From: an uncultured Collinsella sp.
GTDB lineage: Bacteria; Actinomycetota; Coriobacteriia; Coriobacteriales; Coriobacteriaceae
Length of the DNA stretch: 15,127 nt
Reading direction: 5' to 3'
NCBI GenBank assembly: GCA_900549745.1
Contig: URPJ01000025.1
Coordinates: forward strand, 1-15,127
The translations under genes were made by a program, and so were the position numbers. Shown piece after piece: positions 7,425-15,104 of the stretch (within the stretch, counting starts at the first letter, position 1; every line of letters starts with the position of its first letter). The notes beneath the pieces are model-generated. The model was not told the DNA's origin. It saw only the letters and a list, made by a program, of their open reading frames with translations, and did not search any database.

Positions 7425-7466
7425 CAAGATTGTTGTTTATGGTCGGCTCTACATAAGCATATCGAC

Positions 7467-7501
7467 AAAAAGACCGCCGGCGCGGGGGCGGCGCCGGCGG
7501 T
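7467..7501 (-). terminator. Strong terminator of the small orphan gene
   Basis: ACCGCCGGCGC (7473-7483) and GCGCCGGCGGT (7491-7501) form a perfect 11-base stem with a 7-base loop. CTTTTT follows on the minus strand. It lies 27 bases past the stop of the 96-residue gene. Confidence 0.92.
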
Positions 7502-7527
7502 TGCGAGAGAATATCGAGTGTTGGCTG

Positions 7528-7818
7528 TTAAGCAGCGACGGCCTCGTAGACCGTGGCACCCGAGAAGCTGTCGTGCAGGCTCTTGCCGCAGATCCACGGC
7601 AGTTCGACGACCTCGCAGACCGTGTTGACCAGCTCGGAGCAGTCAGTAAAGTGGCCCTTATCGTTGAGGGCCTCGCAATCCTGAACACGCCAATAGCCAT
7701 CGGTGTGCGTGATGTAGTACTCGTGATCGTTAATCGACACGAAAGCGCGCGTCTTGGAACGCAGCAGCTTCAGAAATCCTTCGAAATCGGTCTCGACGAC
7801 ATCTCCAGCCTGGAACAT
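7528..7818 (-). CDS. Small conserved-looking protein of unknown function
   Basis: This is a 96-residue soluble protein that I do not recognise. It has no signal peptide or membrane segment. It is mixed alpha/beta in character, with aromatic-rich stretches (HEYYITHTDGYWRVQDCE, 32-49) and four cysteines (48, 60, 68, 77) that do not form a CXXC motif. The gene is real by several signs: a near-perfect ribosome site AGGAGGT seven bases before the ATG at 7816-7818, a plausible promoter upstream and a strong terminator downstream. It is monocistronic and divergent from the nitroreductase gene. The frame extends to 7854, but those codons precede the ribosome site. An EYYITHTDGYWRV hairpin could be a small ligand or protein contact surface, but no function is assigned. 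Confidence 0.8.
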   Translation of the reverse strand: MFQAGDVVETDFEGFLKLLRSKTRAFVSINDHEYYITHTDGYWRVQDCEALNDKGHFTDCSELVNTVCEVVELPWICGKSLHDSFSGATVYEAVAA

Positions 7819-7853
7819 GATGTTACCTCCTGGCCCGGCGCCACCACGGCGCA

Positions 7854-7882
7854 TTGATAAACGTTGGTACTCCTTTAGTAAA
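7854..7882 (-). promoter_or_regulatory. Candidate promoter of the small orphan gene
   Basis: TTTACT (7877-7882) and TATCAA (7854-7859) on the minus strand are 17 bases apart. Each matches four of six consensus bases. They lie about 40 bases before the start codon. Confidence 0.4.
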
Positions 7883-7949
7883 ACCCTTATCAGAGGTTAT
7901 GCGTTCGTCATTTAGGCAAGTGGTAAAAAACCGCAGGGTAGACGGGATA

Positions 7950-7957
7950 AAACGTTT
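7950..7957. promoter_or_regulatory. AAACGTTT palindrome upstream of the nitroreductase gene
   Basis: TAAAACGTTTAA is a near-perfect palindrome around a CG centre, the form used by many LacI-family repressors. It lies 16 bases upstream of the candidate -35 of the nitroreductase gene. Flanking GGGAT and ATCCC add a wider, weaker dyad. No LacI gene is present in the window. Confidence 0.25.
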
Positions 7958-7972
7958 AACCATCCCATTTGT

Positions 7973-8001
7973 TTGTCACATTCTGAAGGTACTTTTATGC
8001 A
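7973..8001 (+). promoter_or_regulatory. Candidate promoter of the nitroreductase gene
   Basis: TTGTCA (7973-7978) and TATGCA (7996-8001) have 17-base spacing. The -10 is weak. The leader would be about 105 bases, and nothing recognisable as a riboswitch is seen in it. Confidence 0.35.
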
Positions 8002-8112
8002 AACCTACTTTCCCAATTGGAATCTATCCTTTTGGCCGGGCAATTGACCGTCTATCGTTTGAGCCCGACGGGTATGAACGGGGCATCTGCAACGCCACCG
8101 CAAGGAGACACC

Positions 8113-8634
8113 ATGGAGACTATCGAAGCACTCATTCACCGCCGCAGCTGCCGCAACTACAGCGATCGTCCCGTCGAGGCCGAAAAGCTTGCACGTATTA
8201 TCGAAGCCGGCCAATATGCACCGAGCGGCATGGGCCGCCAGCCGGTGACGTTTGTCGCCGTCACCGACCCCGCGACCGTCGAGCGTCTCTCGCAGCTCAA
8301 CGCGCAAGTCATGGGCAGCAACAGCGACCCCTTCTATGGCGCCAAGACCGTTGTGGTGGTGCTGGTTGACCGCAGCGTGCCCACACATCTGGAAGACGGC
8401 TCGCTCGCCATGGGCAACCTGCTCAACGCTGCCTATGCGCTGGGCGTTGATTCGTGCTGGATTCATCGCGCCCACGAGGTTTTCGATTCGCCCGAGGGCC
8501 TGGAGCTACTGGCCAGTTGGGGTCTACCCGCCGACGGCAGCCTGCGCGGTGTCGGTCACTGCATTCTGGGCTATGCCGAGGACACGCTGCCCGAGCCCAA
8601 ACCCCGCCGCGACAACGTGGTCTACGTAAGGTAA
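8113..8634 (+). CDS. Nitroreductase-family FMN protein
   Basis: This is a 173-residue, single-domain member of the nitroreductase family, normally an FMN-binding homodimer using NAD(P)H. The phosphate-binding RRSCRNYSDRPV (10-21) and PSGMGRQP (37-44) are present. So are DGSLAMGNLLNAAYALGVDSCWI (95-117), the long helix of the fold, and GVGHCILGYAED (146-157). The C-terminal PRRDNVVYV (164-172) is the usual terminal strand. It is close to the short anaerobe-type nitroreductases; the natural substrate cannot be inferred. The ATG at 8113 has AAGGAG at 8102-8107. The frame open back to 8017 lacks a ribosome site. Likely cytoplasmic and monocistronic. Confidence 0.92.
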   Translation: METIEALIHRRSCRNYSDRPVEAEKLARIIEAGQYAPSGMGRQPVTFVAVTDPATVERLSQLNAQVMGSNSDPFYGAKTVVVVLVDRSVPTHLEDGSLAMGNLLNAAYALGVDSCWIHRAHEVFDSPEGLELLASWGLPADGSLRGVGHCILGYAEDTLPEPKPRRDNVVYVR

Positions 8635-8713
8635 TTAGTTCCGCCATTCTACCGAACGGCGGGCTCGTTGACGCTGCGCGGGCCGCATTCACGCCAATCT
8701 GACGTTCAATTTC

Positions 8714-8748
8714 GAGGGCGCGACCAGAAGGTCAGCGCCCTCTCATTT
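8714..8748 (+). terminator. Probable terminator after the nitroreductase gene
   Basis: GAGGGCGC (8714-8721) pairs with GCGCCCTC (8735-8742). An inner GACC/GGTC stem has an AGAA loop and one bulged A, and TCATTT follows. A weaker hairpin CCGCC/GGCGG (8641-8662) lies nearer the stop. The T-tract is poor, so efficiency is uncertain. Confidence 0.6.
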
Positions 8749-8814
8749 CACGTCACCTTGGCGCAAATGCGGCTCGCTCGCTTTTGGCGACTGACATCGA
8801 ATGAGCCACTGTCT

Positions 8815-8854
8815 TGGGCAGCTAAAAAAGCCCCGTCCCAAATTAGCTGCCCCA
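8815..8854 (-). repeat. GGGACGG-core hairpin unit, copy D
   Basis: GGGCAGCTAA (8816-8825) and TTAGCTGCCC (8843-8852) are perfectly complementary. Read on the minus strand they enclose TTTGGGACGGGG near the first arm. It sits eight bases past the stop of the membrane protein gene, in the convergent gap with the nitroreductase gene. Arms differ in sequence from the other copies, while the layout and core are kept. Confidence 0.6.
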
Positions 8855-8862
8855 CTCGCAAC

Positions 8863-9438
8863 TTATCCCGCCGATGGAGTTATTGCCGTTTCGCTCGTCT
8901 GATTCGCATCGACGTCGTCGCCTTGCTTGTCTTCGTCCTTTTGCACATCGGCGATGGTGGAGGCCGCCGCGACGATGCCGCGCTGGGGCGCGACGCCCGT
9001 CTGGGTCTGAGCGCCCTCGACAACTTCTGTGCCTGCATGCGCGAGCTCGGGCGATTTAAACACTGCGTCCAAGTTGGCGCCACCGCCGGCGTAGCCAAGC
9101 GCAGCGAGTGCGATGACGATCGCTGCAACGATGACCGCGATCGGCACATAACGATGCCAACCAGCCGGGTTGAGTCCGCTGCGGCGAGCTGCCCCGCGGC
9201 TGATGTAACCGAGCGTTCCGTCATGCTTGAGTTTTGAGCCCACCACGCGTTTGCGGCCCCACAGTGAGGACTCTGCCTGCATTGCCAAGCGGGCGCTTGC
9301 CGAAGGATAGCCGTATTTAGTGCGCTTGAACGAGCCATCAAACCCCGAGGCGTGTTTACCCCACGTCACCGATGTTGTGCGTCGGCTGACCGGCGCGGCA
9401 CTCCGCCTTCTGCGGCTCGGTTTTGAAGTCTCAGCCAT
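8863..9438 (-). CDS. Arg-rich single-pass membrane protein, function unknown
   Basis: This 191-residue protein is not recognised. Residues 1-96 are strongly basic and poor in predicted structure (RRRRSAAPVSRR, 9-20; GRKRVVGSKLKHD, 61-73). One hydrophobic segment follows (about 97-117, YVPIAVIVAAIVIALAALGYA). The tail (118-191) is Ala/Asp/Glu/Gln-rich and low in complexity. By the positive-inside rule the basic part is cytoplasmic and the tail lies outside. The basic domain could bind nucleic acid or anionic lipid, but this is only inference. The ATG at 9436-9438 follows GAGGG closely. It lies 84 bases downstream of the Fis-type regulator gene on the same strand, with a candidate promoter in the gap. 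Confidence 0.75.
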   Translation of the reverse strand: MAETSKPSRRRRSAAPVSRRTTSVTWGKHASGFDGSFKRTKYGYPSASARLAMQAESSLWGRKRVVGSKLKHDGTLGYISRGAARRSGLNPAGWHRYVPIAVIVAAIVIALAALGYAGGGANLDAVFKSPELAHAGTEVVEGAQTQTGVAPQRGIVAAASTIADVQKDEDKQGDDVDANQTSETAITPSAG

Positions 9439-9482
9439 ATGCCCTCGCACGCCGTAACCAAATCGAAACAATAACGCTTTGG

Positions 9483-9511
9483 ACTGTAGCACACGCGTCG
9501 CGCGCGGTCAC
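9483..9511 (-). promoter_or_regulatory. Candidate promoter of the Arg-rich membrane protein gene
   Basis: GTGACC (9506-9511) and TACAGT (9483-9488) on the minus strand are 17 bases apart. Each matches at least four of six consensus bases. They lie about 50 bases before the start. Confidence 0.4.
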
Positions 9512-9522
9512 GGGCGCCTCGC

Positions 9523-10740
9523 TCAACGGTCATCGTCCTTCAGCAAGCGCCACAGCGTTGTACGGCTTATACCCAGCACCTCTGCCGCACGAGTCCGGTT
9601 GCCGTGGAGATGATCTACAACCAGATGCGCGATATCTCGCTCGGTATCGGCCAGTGGTCGCAGGATATACAGGTCACTTTCGAGCGTCGGGGCGCCAAAG
9701 GTCGCGGTTTTGATCACGTCCTCTTGGGCGAGCACTTCCTCCGCCACTGCACGCTCAACCGTGCCTGCCCCCGCCAATATATACAGTCGTTCCGAGACCT
9801 CGCGAAGCTGCAGATAGTTCCGCGGCCAGCGGTAAGCATCGAGCATCTTCGCCGCCGCGGCGGACAGCGTGGGCGCTACCGTTCCAAACGCATCAGCGAG
9901 ATATTCCAGATAGCGCGCAACCTTTGTCGACGCAGCTCCCTGTTCGGCAATCGCCGGCGCCACGCTCACCGCGCAGGCAAAACGATCGGACACAAAAGCA
10001 GCCTGATCGCTTTCGCTGCCGCCTGGCATGTCATTCGCCGTCAGCACCACATGGCAGCGCGTCGCCAGCGCAGTGTCGGCCATCGTGGAAACGAGCTCGC
10101 GGAGGCGCTGGGGGCCAACCGCATTCCAGCCCTCAATGCAAAGAGTCAACCCCGTTTGGAACAACGGCGATTCGGAGCTTTTGAGCACGTGGCGCCATCC
10201 GCGATCGGTGAGCTCATCGAGCGCAACGGAAACAAAGGGTTGGTCGGCAAAAGGACCGTCCAGATAGAGGCGCTTGGCGATCTCGACCTGGCCCGCACCC
10301 AGCTCGCCCTCGAGCATAAGGGGCACGCCGCGCGCATAGCTCTCAGCGACCGGTGCAGCTACCGCAGCGGCACCCTCGACGATGCCGTACGCGCTCGATT
10401 CGTAGCGGGCCTCAACTTCGTCGGCGTTGAGCCACTCGATGCCCGCATGCGCTGCGGCGCCGCGCACTTCACGGACCACGACGACCCAGAGGCTAACGCT
10501 CTCTTTGTCAGCAGGGCGAACGGTCAGGCTCAGACGCGTACCCGCACGTCCCATAACCAGACGTGCGCCGTCTCCTATACGGTCGAGGCGCTCGGCGACA
10601 AAAGCCGCGACATCCCGCTCAAGTGCCGCGTCATCCATAATCGAGATCGCGACGTCCCCACGCGCATTGATTGCTAATGCCGACGCCCCGGCAGCAGCCA
10701 GGGCGTCGATCAAGATATTCAGCTTGGCATCGCTGTCCAT
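9523..10740 (-). CDS. Fis-type HTH regulator with degenerate AAA+ domain
   Basis: This 405-residue protein follows the plan of a sigma-54 enhancer-binding activator but with key losses. Residues 1-115 form an unrecognised N-terminal domain, possibly a ligand sensor. Residues 118-325 align with the AAA+ core. The Walker A position reads GELGAGQ (145-151), with Gln where the essential Lys should be. Walker B reads TLCIEGW (199-205) instead of the GTLFLDE form. The stretch that should hold the GAFTGA sigma-54 contact loop is missing: ESPLF is followed almost directly by Walker B. The YRWPRNYLQLREV block (303-315) matches the conserved end of the AAA+ domain (usual form WPGNVREL). A Fis-type helix-turn-helix closes the protein (380-400, NRTRAAEVLGISRTTLWRLL). 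The protein probably binds DNA without ATP-driven sigma-54 remodelling, roughly as TyrR works with sigma-70. The ATG at 10738-10740 follows AGGGG; the frame open to 10941 runs through the inverted repeats. Confidence 0.82.
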   Translation of the reverse strand: MDSDAKLNILIDALAAAGASALAINARGDVAISIMDDAALERDVAAFVAERLDRIGDGARLVMGRAGTRLSLTVRPADKESVSLWVVVVREVRGAAAHAGIEWLNADEVEARYESSAYGIVEGAAAVAAPVAESYARGVPLMLEGELGAGQVEIAKRLYLDGPFADQPFVSVALDELTDRGWRHVLKSSESPLFQTGLTLCIEGWNAVGPQRLRELVSTMADTALATRCHVVLTANDMPGGSESDQAAFVSDRFACAVSVAPAIAEQGAASTKVARYLEYLADAFGTVAPTLSAAAAKMLDAYRWPRNYLQLREVSERLYILAGAGTVERAVAEEVLAQEDVIKTATFGAPTLESDLYILRPLADTERDIAHLVVDHLHGNRTRAAEVLGISRTTLWRLLKDDDR

Positions 10741-10865
10741 GCTTCGCCCCTGTCCTCGGCGCCGTGCGACCGCCGACGGCTGCACGGTTGCGTGTTTCAA
10801 AATTGAACGATATTGCTCACCAAACACTATAGGGCAGAAGGGGCTGCGCTGCGAATATATGAGTT

Positions 10866-10890
10866 GCCCCGCATCGCCATCCTGGCGGGG
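10866..10890 (-). terminator. GC-rich hairpin between yeiH and the Fis-type regulator
   Basis: GCCCCGC (10866-10872) and GCGGGGC (10885-10891) are complementary, with an alternative CGCCA/TGGCG inner stem. No T-tract follows on either strand. It may be a weak terminator or part of a larger structured leader with the neighbouring inverted repeat. Confidence 0.4.
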
Positions 10891-10953
10891 CGATAAGAGC
10901 TCTTCGGGACTTATAAACCTGCGGACAAGCCATACCCGCAAGAGCTCCTATCG
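10891..10953. repeat. Inverted pair of palindromic sites
   Basis: The left arm CGATAAGAGCTCTTCGGG (10891-10908) and the right arm CCCGCAAGAGCTCCTATCG (10935-10953) are complementary except for one mismatch and one extra base. Each arm holds an AAGAGCTCTT-type palindrome. The pair can form an 18-base stem with a 26-base loop in RNA, or act as two dimer sites in DNA. It lies 150-210 bases upstream of the Fis-type regulator gene. Confidence 0.6.
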
Positions 10954-10970
10954 CTCCACCTCAGGCGTGC

Positions 10971-11003
10971 GGCAGCCAGCACGCAGCACGCAAATCGGCT
11001 GCC
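10971..11003 (-). repeat. Inverted repeat next to the yeiH stop codon
   Basis: GGCAGCC (10971-10977) and GGCTGCC (10997-11003) are perfectly complementary and begin five bases past the yeiH stop. No T-tract follows. It could protect the 3' end of the transcript or be chance. Confidence 0.35.
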
Positions 11004-11007
11004 TTGC

Positions 11008-12042
11008 CTACCAGATTCCCAGCACGTGCTGCATTCCCAAGCTCATGCACGCAATGCCAATCCAGCAGCAAAAGCCCAGCGCAATGGGCTTACCACCCTT
11101 TTTGACCAGCTCGACGATATCGGTATTAAAGCCAATAGCCGCCATGGCCATCACGATAAAGAACTTCGACAGTTCCTTGATGGGCGCCGTGATGGACACG
11201 GGAAGCTGAAACACCGTGGTGACCACGCTCGCCAGCACAAAGAACAGGACAAACATCGGAAAAGCCCGCTTAAACGAGAAGGTATTTTTGGCATCGCCGC
11301 CGGCCTTGCGTGCCAGACGCATCTGCCAACAAGCAAGCGCCAGCGTGATGGGAATGATGGCCAGCGTCCTGGTGAGCTTGACCACCGTGGCGCTCTCGAG
11401 CACATTGGCGCCGGGATGCATGCTGTCCCAGGCGCTCGCCGCAGCCGTTACCGACGAGGTGTCGTTGATGGCGGTGCCGGCAAACAGGCCAAAGCCCTCG
11501 TTGGTCAGCCCGAGCATGCCGCCGAGCGTTGGAAACACGAGCGCCGCGATAACGTTAAACAGGAAGATGACCGAAATGGCCTGGGCAATCTCGCGATCGT
11601 CGGCATCGATGACGGGTGCGGTCGCGGCGATAGCAGAACCGCCGCAAATCGACGAACCCACACCCACAAGCGTCGCGATCTTACCCGGCACATTCATAAC
11701 GCGGCAGAGCACAAAGGCGATGACAAGCGAGGTCGAGATTGTCGCCACGATAATCGGCAGCGACTGGGCGCCCTTGGACAGAATCTGGGAGAGGTTCATG
11801 CCAAAGCCAAGCAGGATAACCGCGTACTGCAAGACTTTTTTGGACGTATAGGTGACGCCGGCGGCGAGCTGTTCGCGACGATTCTTGGGAAAGACGAGCG
11901 CCAGGACCATGCCAAAGAGGATGGCAAATACCGGACCGCCGACCACCTCAATTTGTTTGCCGAGCAACGTCGCGGGAATGGCGATGATCAGGCAGAACAA
12001 GACGCCTTTCCAGCGCTCGCGTACGATATTTGCCAGTTGCAT
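11008..12042 (-). CDS. YeiH-family (UPF0324) membrane transporter
   Basis: This 344-residue polytopic membrane protein of about ten helices belongs to the YeiH / UPF0324 family, often annotated as putative sulfate exporters although the substrate is unproven. Family landmarks are VGVGSSICGGSAIAATAPVI (about residues 126-145), the GTAINDTSSVTAAASAW block (188-204) and VKLTRTLAIIP. The conserved Asn-Asp pair and the Ser/Gly-rich re-entrant-like segment are intact, and the length is normal. The ATG at 12040-12042 has AAGGA seven bases upstream. It is divergent from a GntR-type regulator gene, which is the natural candidate to control it. No strong -35/-10 pair is visible; TATCAT (12081-12086, minus) could be the -10. 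Confidence 0.88.
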   Translation of the reverse strand: MQLANIVRERWKGVLFCLIIAIPATLLGKQIEVVGGPVFAILFGMVLALVFPKNRREQLAAGVTYTSKKVLQYAVILLGFGMNLSQILSKGAQSLPIIVATISTSLVIAFVLCRVMNVPGKIATLVGVGSSICGGSAIAATAPVIDADDREIAQAISVIFLFNVIAALVFPTLGGMLGLTNEGFGLFAGTAINDTSSVTAAASAWDSMHPGANVLESATVVKLTRTLAIIPITLALACWQMRLARKAGGDAKNTFSFKRAFPMFVLFFVLASVVTTVFQLPVSITAPIKELSKFFIVMAMAAIGFNTDIVELVKKGGKPIALGFCCWIGIACMSLGMQHVLGIW

Positions 12043-12107
12043 ATGGGATTCCTTCTTTCTATTTCACGTTTGCGACGGCTTATGATACGGCAACATTGAG
12101 CGCAGCC

Positions 12108-12115
12108 TTGCGCAA
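12108..12115. promoter_or_regulatory. TTGCGCAA palindrome in the yeiH/GntR divergent gap
   Basis: A perfect 8-base palindrome lies in the 163 to 193-base gap between the divergent genes. It is a possible half of the operator for the GntR protein. Support is positional only. Confidence 0.25.
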
Positions 12116-12235
12116 ACACAGACTAAGATGCCGCAATAGTTCTCAGGCAACAGCCGAATTACCCACCGCGGAGAGCTGATTCGCGGCATAATTAACAACT
12201 GACATATGAGTTTGATAGAACAGTTGCGAGGCGCT

Positions 12236-12937
12236 ATGGAAGAATCGATGCACGTCGGCGAGCAGGAAACGAGCCTACAGGACCAGTCCTACCACACCAT
12301 TCGACGCAAAATCGTCTACCTGGACTACAAGCCGGGCGAAAAGCTGGGCGTCAAGCAACTTTGCGACGACCTGGATATGGGGCGCACCCCTGTGCGCGAG
12401 GCACTGGTGCGTCTGGCGCAAGAGGGCCTGGTGCGCACCGTGCCCCAGAGCGGCACCTACGTCTCACCCATCAACCTCACCCTTGCCGAGAGTGCCTGTT
12501 ACATCCGCGAACATCTGGAAAAGCAGGTGATCGTAGAATGCTGTGCGCGCGCCACGTCGGCCGGCATCGAGCAGCTCGACCGCGCCATCGCGCTGCAGGA
12601 AAAGGCCATGGCCGAAGAGGATCGCATCGGCTTCTTTTTGAGCGACAACCTCATGCATCACATGATTTTTAGCATCGCATGTCGCAGCACCGTGTGGTCG
12701 TGGCTCGAAGAGACCAATGCCGACCTGGAGCGCTTCCGCTGGCTGCGCGCTGCCACGCAGGTTCTCGACAATCAGGACATCGTGAACGAACACAAGCAGA
12801 TTCGCCGCGCTATCGCCGGTCGCGACCCCATCGAAGCGAGCTTTTTGGTCAGCAAGCACCTGCATATGATGTTCCGCAACCAGACCGAGGTTCTGGACCA
12901 GTTCCCCGAGTACTTCGAGACCAGCAAGCTCCGCTAA
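12236..12937 (+). CDS. GntR-family regulator, FCD (FadR-like) subfamily
   Basis: This is about 233 residues with an N-terminal GntR winged helix (about 17-80; KLGVKQLCDDLDMGRTPVRE, wing ending SGTYVSP) and an all-helical FCD ligand domain (about 85-225). The FCD metal-binding residues are visible as D137 with H141, H186 (NEHKQ) and H208 or H210 (KHLHMM), so a metal-dependent organic acid ligand is likely. The start is uncertain. An upstream ATG at 12206 has no ribosome site, is followed by codons rare in this genome (ATA, TTG, CGA), and would begin only about 7 bases past a possible transcription start. The ATG at 12236 has GAGG four bases before it, and the one at 12248 has GGAAG. It is divergent from yeiH and probably regulates it, itself or both. 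Confidence 0.87.
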   Translation: MEESMHVGEQETSLQDQSYHTIRRKIVYLDYKPGEKLGVKQLCDDLDMGRTPVREALVRLAQEGLVRTVPQSGTYVSPINLTLAESACYIREHLEKQVIVECCARATSAGIEQLDRAIALQEKAMAEEDRIGFFLSDNLMHHMIFSIACRSTVWSWLEETNADLERFRWLRAATQVLDNQDIVNEHKQIRRAIAGRDPIEASFLVSKHLHMMFRNQTEVLDQFPEYFETSKLR

Positions 12938-12974
12938 CCTGCCAAAAAGGGACAGGTTCATTTTGGCAGGTTTT
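12938..12974 (+). terminator. GGGACAG-core hairpin unit, copy B, also a likely terminator
   Basis: CCTGCCAAAA (12938-12947) and TTTTGGCAGG (12961-12970) form a perfect ten-base stem around a loop that holds GGGACAGG. TTTT follows. The unit starts at the base right after the GntR stop codon. It has the layout of the other GGGAC-core units and may have been adopted as the terminator of this gene. Confidence 0.65.
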
Positions 12975-12988
12975 ATCTGGTCAAATGC

Positions 12989-13028
12989 AAAAAAGGCTCG
13001 GCTCCGTCTTGATGCGGAGCCGAGCCTT
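12989..13028 (-). terminator. Very strong glmS terminator
   Basis: AAGGCTCGGCTCCG (12993-13006) and CGGAGCCGAGCCTT (13015-13028) form a perfect 14-base stem with an 8-base loop. Six T residues follow on the minus strand. It lies 23 bases past the glmS stop. Confidence 0.95.
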
Positions 13029-13051
13029 AGTCGCTAGAACGGCGGAACCAA

Positions 13052-14899
<1,848 letters not shown>

Positions 14900-14973
14900 A
14901 GGATAAATCCCTTCGTTCGCGTGACTGCAAGACGTCCACGCACAGGGGGCGCTGAGACGTATAACGTTCGAGT

Positions 14974-14979
14974 ATTGTA
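14974..14979 (-). promoter_or_regulatory. glmS -10 element
   Basis: TACAAT on the minus strand is preceded by GTGAG, nearly the same context as the ilvE promoter. No clear -35 is visible at 16-18 bases; that region is taken up by the inverted half-sites at 14997-15032. The leader would be about 68 bases. Confidence 0.5.
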
Positions 14980-14996
14980 CTCACGCAAGCGCAAGC

Positions 14997-15032
14997 TGAT
15001 ATACCAGAAGTGGTATCTCAACTTAGATACCA
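14997..15032. promoter_or_regulatory. Triple half-site operator upstream of glmS
   Basis: Three ten-base half-sites with consensus TGGTATMTMA occur in alternating orientation at 14997-15006 (reverse), 15011-15020 (forward) and 15023-15032 (reverse). The first two form a dyad with a GAAG centre and one mismatch in ten. The second and third share perfect 8-base arms TGGTATCT and AGATACCA around a six-base centre. They cover the glmS -35 region, so a repressor is likely. Confidence 0.55.
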
Positions 15033-15069
15033 CCCGATGCACACATGCCCAGCCGGTCCAAACCACCAC

Positions 15070-15104
15070 AATGGGGACAGGCACCTTTTGAACTGCATCC
15101 CATT
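15070..15104 (+). repeat. GGGACAG-core unit, copy C (weak)
   Basis: AATGGG (15070-15075) and CCCATT (15099-15104) flank a segment that starts with GACAGGCACC, so GGGACAG sits at the inner edge of the left arm as in the other copies. The arms are only six bases. The remaining sequence to the right edge shows no gene. Confidence 0.3.

Noticed and set aside
11026..12099. Plus-strand frame of 357 codons opposite yeiH
   Set aside because: Antisense shadow of a conserved membrane protein; highly charged and without family resemblance.
14900..15032. glmS ribozyme or riboswitch in the glmS leader
   Set aside because: The leader from the predicted start is only about 68 bases. None of the conserved ribozyme core could be seen.
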